NCBI GenBank assembly: GCA_021779205.1
Contig: JAJYBE010000007.1
Location: forward strand, 1-25,670
Direction: 5' to 3'
Source: a bacterium
GTDB taxonomy: Bacteria; Patescibacteriota; Minisyncoccia; Moranbacterales; UBA2206
DNA: 25,670 bases
A program made the position numbers and the translations under genes. Of the stretch, positions 20,952 to 25,670 are shown one piece after another; position 1 is the first letter of the stretch, and each line of letters opens with the position of its first letter. The notes under the pieces are model-generated. The model was not told the DNA's origin, did not search any database, and worked only from the letters and a program-made list of their open reading frames with translations.

Positions 20952-23024
20952 ATGAAAAAAATATTCCTATTTATAGTAAGTCTTTTTTTATTTGCAGTCT
21001 TCTCTACTAAGCCTTCTCAAGCGGAAAGCATTGTTCCTGCCGGCGTGGAGCATGTTGATTCGGATAGTGTGGTTATGAATATCAATGCTGATACTACGGT
21101 TTCTGTCACTGAATCAATTGACTATGACTTTGGAGACAATACCAAAACTGGCATAACCCGATACATTCCATTGAATTATCAAGACTTAAGCGGGACGAAT
21201 TATTCCATTAGCGTGACTGATCTTTCCGTCCTGGATGAGAATGGAAATTCATATATTTTCAAACAGTCCCGCTTTCAAGGCGATGATAAGAAAAAAGCTT
21301 ACCTGAAAGTCGAAATTGGCGATGAAACACAGCCAATAACCGGTGCTAAGATTTATGTCATCCACTATATCATTTCTGACGCAATAAAATTTTTAACCGA
21401 TCATGATGAGCTCTATTGGGATATTACCGGAGACAAATGGCCGGTCTATGTGGGGCATCCGGAAATTAAAATAAACTTGCCGCAAAGAGTTGATCGCGAT
21501 AGCGTACCTAAAGAATGCTTTATTGGACTGCGCATGGCTACAATTCAGTGTATTGATAGGATTAATAATAGAAAAGATCCCGATGCCTATTATTCCTACA
21601 AGGGGGTGGTTGCCGGCGAGAGCATGATGACCATAATGGGGTTTCCTAAAGGTGTTGTCCAAAAGAAAACAACCCAGCCGGGTAGTGTTGCGAACACACT
21701 TGCAACCGACCAAAGGAAACAAGGAATTGTGCTTGTAACCATAGCTGTTCTTGTTGCATTTATTATTTTTACTAAAATTTATTTTAAAAAAATAAAAACA
21801 TTTTTCTCTGGGAAAAAATGGGTAGAGAAATTTGCAGTATTTAGGGAGAAGATGAAATTTACTCACGCTCATCATATTCATAAGATTAAAAATAAAAACA
21901 GGAAATGGTGGATCACTTTGGGCGTTATTTCATTTATCTTTTTGATTTCTGGCTGTGCCACTCTTTGGAAAGTGAAAAACACCATGAATAAAATTTCCGT
22001 CAAAGGCGCGTCGCTTGGCAATATCGTTCAGGCCAGCTTTGACAGTCAAGGTCCGCTAAAAGGAGAAAGTGATGGCCAAATAAATGTGTTGCTGATGGGC
22101 GTACTTGGCGCTAATCATCCTGGCGGAGGGCTGAATACAGATACGATTATGGTGGCCAGTATTAAACCGAAGGAAAATAAAATTTCTCTTGTTTCCGTTC
22201 CGCGGGATTTGTGGGTGACAGATCCAGGGAAAAACACAAAAAGCAAGATAAACGCTGTTTACGCTTATGGAGAAGAGAAGGGGATGGGGCAGGGCATTGC
22301 GGATATGGAGAGTTTGGTTAGCGATATCACAGGATTACCGATTCATTACGCCGCAGTAGTTAGCACCAAGGGATTTTCTCAATTGGTGGACACCTTGGGC
22401 GGAGTAGATGTTGATCTAGCAAAACCTTTTGATGAAAGTTCTCAGTTTGAAGATATTAATGTTTGTGATTCGGATACATATACGATACCAACAGGAGAAT
22501 TTAAGGAAAGAACAAAGAAGGGAAAAGTGGTTGCGAAATACCCGCTATGTAAGAATAAAAATCCGGAATGTGGTGGAAATTTTTCTTTGCCGGTTGGCAA
22601 GAATACTTTGACCGGAGAACAAGCGCTTTGCTTTGTTCGCTCCCGCTATCAAACTAGCGATTTCGAAAGAGCAAAGAGGCAACAACTTCTTTTGCAGCAA
22701 ATCAAGCTTAAGGTTGCTCAAATCGGATTACTTGATTTTGGAAAAATTAATTCCATCTTGAACAATCTTGGAGACAATGTGCGAACTGATATGCAACTTC
22801 CGGAAATGCGAAGATTGCTGGATCTTTACAAGGGAATGAATAATCCAAAGATTTATCAAAAAGTGCTTGAGGATTCAAAAGAAGGATTGCTCTATTCTCC
22901 CGACGCGACCCCGGAGACTGGTTTTATTCTTCTTCCAAGAGGGGATAATTATGACAAAATCAAGGACCTTTTTCAACATGTTTTTGATTCTAAAAATCAA
23001 TCAGATATTAAGCCAAAAATTTAG
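20952..23024 (+). CDS. DUF2207-LCP (LytR-CpsA-Psr) fusion, envelope polymer transferase
   Basis: 690 residues from ATG 20952 (MKKIFLFIVSLFLFAVF, a signal peptide); an upstream in-frame ATG at 20895 gives an unlikely N-terminus. Residues about 25-245 are a DUF2207-type domain (GITRYIPLNY, IGDETQPITGAKIYVIHYII, ELYWDITGDKWPV). TM at 259-280, a basic cytoplasmic loop (FFSGKKWVEKFAVFREKMKF), TM at 319-340, then the LCP domain (from about 378): VPRDLW with R418, and SRYQTSDFERAKRQQ (R565, D570, R573, R576). LCP enzymes link anionic glycopolymers to peptidoglycan or protein. DUF2207 is usually a separate membrane protein. Topology: both domains outside. Confidence 0.85.
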   Translation: MKKIFLFIVSLFLFAVFSTKPSQAESIVPAGVEHVDSDSVVMNINADTTVSVTESIDYDFGDNTKTGITRYIPLNYQDLSGTNYSISVTDLSVLDENGNSYIFKQSRFQGDDKKKAYLKVEIGDETQPITGAKIYVIHYIISDAIKFLTDHDELYWDITGDKWPVYVGHPEIKINLPQRVDRDSVPKECFIGLRMATIQCIDRINNRKDPDAYYSYKGVVAGESMMTIMGFPKGVVQKKTTQPGSVANTLATDQRKQGIVLVTIAVLVAFIIFTKIYFKKIKTFFSGKKWVEKFAVFREKMKFTHAHHIHKIKNKNRKWWITLGVISFIFLISGCATLWKVKNTMNKISVKGASLGNIVQASFDSQGPLKGESDGQINVLLMGVLGANHPGGGLNTDTIMVASIKPKENKISLVSVPRDLWVTDPGKNTKSKINAVYAYGEEKGMGQGIADMESLVSDITGLPIHYAAVVSTKGFSQLVDTLGGVDVDLAKPFDESSQFEDINVCDSDTYTIPTGEFKERTKKGKVVAKYPLCKNKNPECGGNFSLPVGKNTLTGEQALCFVRSRYQTSDFERAKRQQLLLQQIKLKVAQIGLLDFGKINSILNNLGDNVRTDMQLPEMRRLLDLYKGMNNPKIYQKVLEDSKEGLLYSPDATPETGFILLPRGDNYDKIKDLFQHVFDSKNQSDIKPKI

Positions 23025-23073
23025 CTTTCCAGTCTCATGATCAGCCATTTTAAAAATTTATCAATCCAAAACA

Positions 23074-23961
23074 ATGCTTAGAATGTTTGAAGGAGGAGCG
23101 GATGGGATTGATCCGCCAAAACCAAAGCAAGAAGATGGTATCTTGCACGATCAAGTGCGCGCTAGTTTGGAGCGGGTTGGTTTTCATGAATTGCTTCACG
23201 CGGAGATAAATAACCGCCTGACTCTTTTGGAAAAAGATTCCCAGTTCAATGAATATTCCAGGCGGATTGAAAAGGGCATGGCCAATGTTCTTGCTTGGCT
23301 GGAAAACCAATATGCCCAAAGATATCCGGAAGCGATCCTTGCCAAAAAGAATCATTCGGATGGTCGTATCGCGGCTATTTTACATGACATCGGAAAATCG
23401 GGACCAGTCAATGCAACCCCGGAAGAACAGCAGGTTATCATAAAAATATTCGCGCGTGAAAATATTCGCAATTCAAATGCGCCAGTAGCGGAAATTGTTG
23501 CTGAAGCTTTTAATGACAATCGGATTGCAGAGGCTCTTTCGACACTTGAAAAATATGGTATTGGCGGAAATACGACTATGCGTGAATTTTGGGATAAGCA
23601 CGCCCAGTGGACGCATGATATTTTGGAGCAGTATCCGCAAGGTTTGAATGACCGCATCAGAATTATTGCCGGATCGCACCACATTAATCGGGGAGTCAAT
23701 CCCTATAACTTGCCAGATGAAGAAGTTCTCCTTTCCGCCAATATTATTGGAACTTTGGAAGAATATATGGAAGCCTTGGAAGGCAGAGTGCTAATTGCAC
23801 TGGATCAATATGAGGCTGCTATTGAACGTGGAAAATTGACTCATGAAGCGGCACTCGAACGAGTGCGTGGCGGAATGGTCAAATATAAAAATGACGCGCT
23901 GATGAAACTGGTGTTTGATGCGGTTGATGAATTGGGAAGGAATGGGGAGATTTTTAAATGA
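23074..23961 (+). CDS. HD-domain phosphohydrolase-like protein
   Basis: 295 residues. Metal ligands: H94 (KKNHSDG), H104-D105 in AILHDIGKSGP, H176/H181 in KHAQWTHDIL and H202-H203 in GSHHINRG, the spacing of HD-GYP-like HD domains (the GYP motif itself is absent). C-terminal helices (ERGKLTHEAALERVRGG). A phosphohydrolase acting on nucleotides or a cyclic dinucleotide is likely; substrate unknown. Starts 49 bases after the LCP gene. Confidence 0.75.
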   Translation: MLRMFEGGADGIDPPKPKQEDGILHDQVRASLERVGFHELLHAEINNRLTLLEKDSQFNEYSRRIEKGMANVLAWLENQYAQRYPEAILAKKNHSDGRIAAILHDIGKSGPVNATPEEQQVIIKIFARENIRNSNAPVAEIVAEAFNDNRIAEALSTLEKYGIGGNTTMREFWDKHAQWTHDILEQYPQGLNDRIRIIAGSHHINRGVNPYNLPDEEVLLSANIIGTLEEYMEALEGRVLIALDQYEAAIERGKLTHEAALERVRGGMVKYKNDALMKLVFDAVDELGRNGEIFK

Positions 23962-23984
23962 GACTGGTGAGTTTTCTTTTTTTG

Positions 23985-24040
23985 TGGTATAATAAACTTA
24001 TAAAAAATCAAAAAATAGTATTTCGGGCAGAGGCTCGAAA
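23985..24040 (+). promoter_or_regulatory. Extended -10 promoter and leader hairpin
   Basis: TGGTATAAT at 23985-23993 with no good -35; predicted start near 24000. The leader then forms TTTCGGGC (24021-24028) with GCTCGAAA (24033-24040), one G-U pair, AGAG loop, 23 bases before the ATG. It may affect translation of the membrane protein. Confidence 0.6.
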
Positions 24041-24063
24041 TTTAATGGAATAAAACAAAAAAT

Positions 24064-24447
24064 ATGACTGAGATTCAAATCTTTCAATTGTTCGGACTAA
24101 CTTTTTTTGCCATTGGCATAGGAATGCTTGGTAATCCGAAATTTATCAAAAACATTACGCAAGAACTTGATAAGTCAACTGTGGGTATGATGTATGGCGG
24201 ACTCATCAGTCTCGCAATTGGTTATTTTATTGTAGCTTTCCATGGTGCCTGGGGTGGCGGTTGGTCGTTTTTCATTACCATTATGGGCTGGCTTGCAATT
24301 TTCAAAGGCTTAGGATTACTCATGCATCCGGTTGGCATGCTGAATATGTATAAAAAAATCATTAGCAAAAAAAGTCACGCAATTGTCATTGCGTGGATAA
24401 TTATTATAATAGGACTGCTTTCTCTCTATTTCGGATATATTGCATAG
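24064..24447 (+). CDS. Small four-TM membrane protein
   Basis: 127 residues with four hydrophobic segments: FQLFGLTFFAIGIGML, GLISLAIGYFIVAF, WSFFITIMGWLAIFKGLGLL and HAIVIAWIIIIIGLLSLYFG. Resembles small 'integral membrane protein' families of CPR genomes; the N-P-K-F and L-M-H-P-V-G-M-L turn elements are noticeable. No catalytic motif. Function unknown. Confidence 0.65.
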   Translation: MTEIQIFQLFGLTFFAIGIGMLGNPKFIKNITQELDKSTVGMMYGGLISLAIGYFIVAFHGAWGGGWSFFITIMGWLAIFKGLGLLMHPVGMLNMYKKIISKKSHAIVIAWIIIIIGLLSLYFGYIA

Positions 24448-24565
24448 GGACTAATTGATTTGGCCGGTTGAATAAAACTTCTCATGGGATTTCATCGAAG
24501 ACTTTTTTATTTGGCATGTTTTGCATTGATGCGTGTGACAGGTTGACAATTTGAATTAAAAAAAT

Positions 24566-24853
24566 ATGTTCAAAAACTACATCGCGTACGCAAAAGACAA
24601 TCCCAGAGGCCTTTGGTTTAAGCAGAAAAGGTTTGGCTGGGGCTGGACACCGGTCAAATGGCAAGGCTGGCTGGTGATTGGGGCATATGTCGCATTGCTT
24701 TTTGCAGCAACCAAAACAATTAACAAAGCAGCGACTAATGACGTGCCGGCTATTTTTCTTGTTTTAGTGATTTTGCTAACTGCAACTCTCTTTGCTGTTG
24801 CCTATAAAAAAGGCGAAAAACCGAAGTGGAATTGGGGTTGGCCGAAAAAATAA
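24566..24853 (+). CDS. Small two-TM protein (FGWGWTP/WQGWL type)
   Basis: 95 residues. N-terminus has GLWFKQKRFGWGWTPVKWQG then WLVIGAYVALLFAA, and a second TM (IFLVLVILLTATLFAVAY), ending KWNWGWPKK. The K-R-x-G-W-G-W-T-P-x-x-W-Q-G-W-L pattern recurs in CPR small membrane proteins, as I recall. Role unknown. The next gene starts four bases after its stop, so they share an operon. Confidence 0.7.
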   Translation: MFKNYIAYAKDNPRGLWFKQKRFGWGWTPVKWQGWLVIGAYVALLFAATKTINKAATNDVPAIFLVLVILLTATLFAVAYKKGEKPKWNWGWPKK

Positions 24854-24857
24854 TCAA

Positions 24858-25160
24858 ATGCAAATAAGAAAAACGGTCTATATTCTCCTTGTAATGTTTT
24901 TGGGATTGCTCCTGGCAGAAATTATTCACTGGTTAATTGAAATTTGGCTGGTGAATGCTATGCTTGATCACGGAGTGGTACCCGTACAATATATCTCCTT
25001 TGGCGCGCATTGCTTTTTACCGCCCTGCCTGCAATTTGGTCTTTTATTTTTTGGTCTTTTTGGCGGATATCGCTTAGGCCAAGCTTGGTGGCGGATAGTC
25101 TATGTCGAACATCGGCATTGGAGAGGGAGAAAATTTGGGAAAAATAATGTTGCAAAATAA
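24858..25160 (+). CDS. Small membrane protein
   Basis: 100 residues from ATG 24858; the longer open frame (from 24792) overlaps the previous gene and adds residues unlike a membrane protein. TMs: TVYILLVMFLGLLLAEIIHW and CLQFGLLFFGLFGGYRLG. His/Trp/Arg-rich end (WWRIVYVEHRHWRGRKFG). Not recognised. Confidence 0.65.
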   Translation: MQIRKTVYILLVMFLGLLLAEIIHWLIEIWLVNAMLDHGVVPVQYISFGAHCFLPPCLQFGLLFFGLFGGYRLGQAWWRIVYVEHRHWRGRKFGKNNVAK

Positions 25161-25214
25161 TCAGTCACTTTTTATCAGCGGATTTTTTCTGGCAACAAAT
25201 CTGCTTTCTATTTT

Positions 25215-25243
25215 TTGGACTTTTTAAAAAAATATGCTATGAT
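25215..25243 (+). promoter_or_regulatory. Promoter of the last operon
   Basis: TTGGAC (25215-25220), 17-base spacer, TGCTATGAT ending at 25243. Start near 25250, before the ATG at 25274. Confidence 0.6.
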
Positions 25244-25273
25244 AAAATTAGTTAAAAAAAATAAACAAAAAAT

Positions 25274-25597
25274 ATGGCAACATTAAAAGGAACAAGAACT
25301 AAAAAAGAGGAGAGTGGTTCATTTGATTGGCACGAAACACTTTCCGGGCTTGGTGTCAGTTTTTTTAAAAATTTCGCCGATAATCTGGCTGATAAGATTA
25401 AGCATCGAATTCAAGAAATGGCAGTGTCTTTGCAAAAGGGATTGGTTGGCGCATTTTTAATTGTCGTTGGAATAATTTTCGCTTTGATCAGTGTGGTTAT
25501 CTTTATTAATGAAATGCTGGCATTGAGTAATGGAGTTGGCTATGCTATCGTTGGAATTTTTTCAATCTTATTGGGATTGCTAATTATTAAAAAATAA
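25274..25597 (+). CDS. Membrane protein resembling phage-holin-III/Holin-X type
   Basis: 107 residues. A soluble helix (residues 20-50, FDWHETLSGLGVSFFKNFAD) is followed by two hydrophobic segments, GLVGAFLIVVGIIFALISVV and GYAIVGIFSILLGLLIIKK. The layout is like Holin-X type proteins that are common chromosomal genes in many bacteria. Not evidence of phage here. Function unknown. Confidence 0.6.
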   Translation: MATLKGTRTKKEESGSFDWHETLSGLGVSFFKNFADNLADKIKHRIQEMAVSLQKGLVGAFLIVVGIIFALISVVIFINEMLALSNGVGYAIVGIFSILLGLLIIKK

Positions 25598-25602
25598 ATA
25601 TT

Positions 25603-25670
25603 ATGGATGCAAAAGAAATTAAGGGTAGGGTAAATATTATGAAGGTTGAAGTGCAAAAAATAGCCGAAAA
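25603..25670 (+). CDS. Start of a gene running off the window
   Basis: ATG at 25603 opens MDAKEIKGRVNIMKVEVQKI and stays open to the window edge, five bases after the previous stop. Likely co-transcribed with the Holin-X-like gene. Too short to identify. Confidence 0.55.
   Translation, partial: MDAKEIKGRVNIMKVEVQKIAE

Noticed and set aside
5817..24064. Recoded UGA (Gly) as in Gracilibacteria
   Set aside because: Several well-bounded genes end in TGA (for example at 6002, 18134 and 23961) where family length is as expected.
25274..25597. Holin-like gene as evidence of a second prophage
   Set aside because: Such proteins are frequent chromosomal genes, and no other phage gene lies near.
1..25670. 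CRISPR array
   Set aside because: No regularly spaced direct repeats or cas genes seen on either strand.

Overview
The window looks like a chromosome segment of a low-GC bacterium of the Candidate Phyla Radiation (Patescibacteria; Parcubacteria-like is my best guess). Pointers are the compact small genes, the short EF-Ts, several CPR-style small membrane proteins, many starts without a Shine-Dalgarno, and a CCTGCC/GGCAGG palindrome. TGA is a normal stop, which argues against the Gracilibacteria/Absconditabacteria code. The lineage is inferred, not proven.

Layout. (1) 1-4948 is the end of a prophage: a tail protein cut by the window edge, a Cys-rich protein, a tail-collar fibre protein, an XhlA-like coiled-coil/TM protein, four overlapping Cys-rich mini-genes with strong ribosome sites, a two-domain endolysin, a holin and a tyrosine integrase. 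(2) 4949-6164 holds two zinc-ribbon proteins, a small HTH protein with a consensus promoter placed so that its mRNA should be leaderless, and a consensus promoter-to-terminator unit without an ORF (candidate small RNA). (3) 6299-10756 is core translation: rpmE (minus), then rpsB with a structured leader, tsf, a RicT/PSP1 protein, a TPR protein, tRNA-Thr(TGT), tRNA-Tyr, tRNA-Thr(GGT), rpmG, tRNA-Trp and a terminator. (4) 10772-18134 is a defence operon right after tRNA-Trp: hsdR, an HsdM-HsdS fusion, the second half of HsdS in another frame, and a RloC/PrrC-like ATPase with a putative anticodon-nuclease triad. (5) 18260-20300 is accessory and decayed: GNAT, ASCH, an unknown 205-aa protein, a truncated Nudix gene and two antisense relics of one protein family. 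(6) 20386-25670 is envelope-type: SPW-repeat protein, a DUF2207-LCP fusion, an HD-domain protein and a run of small membrane proteins.

The most notable signal is a (GA)7 tract at 15329-15342, exactly at the junction between HsdM-TRD1-coiled coil and TRD2-coiled coil. Removing one GA unit joins the two frames into an 831-aa M-S protein with textbook HsdS sequence across the join. As written, the protein stops after one TRD. This is the layout expected of a phase-variable Type I system that switches specificity rather than simply turning off, here in an M-S fusion and co-transcribed with a RloC-like guard nuclease. Other leads are the candidate small RNA (6024-6164), the leaderless HTH gene, the rpsB leader, the DUF2207-LCP fusion, and a tRNA 3'-end relic beside a 22-bp palindrome.
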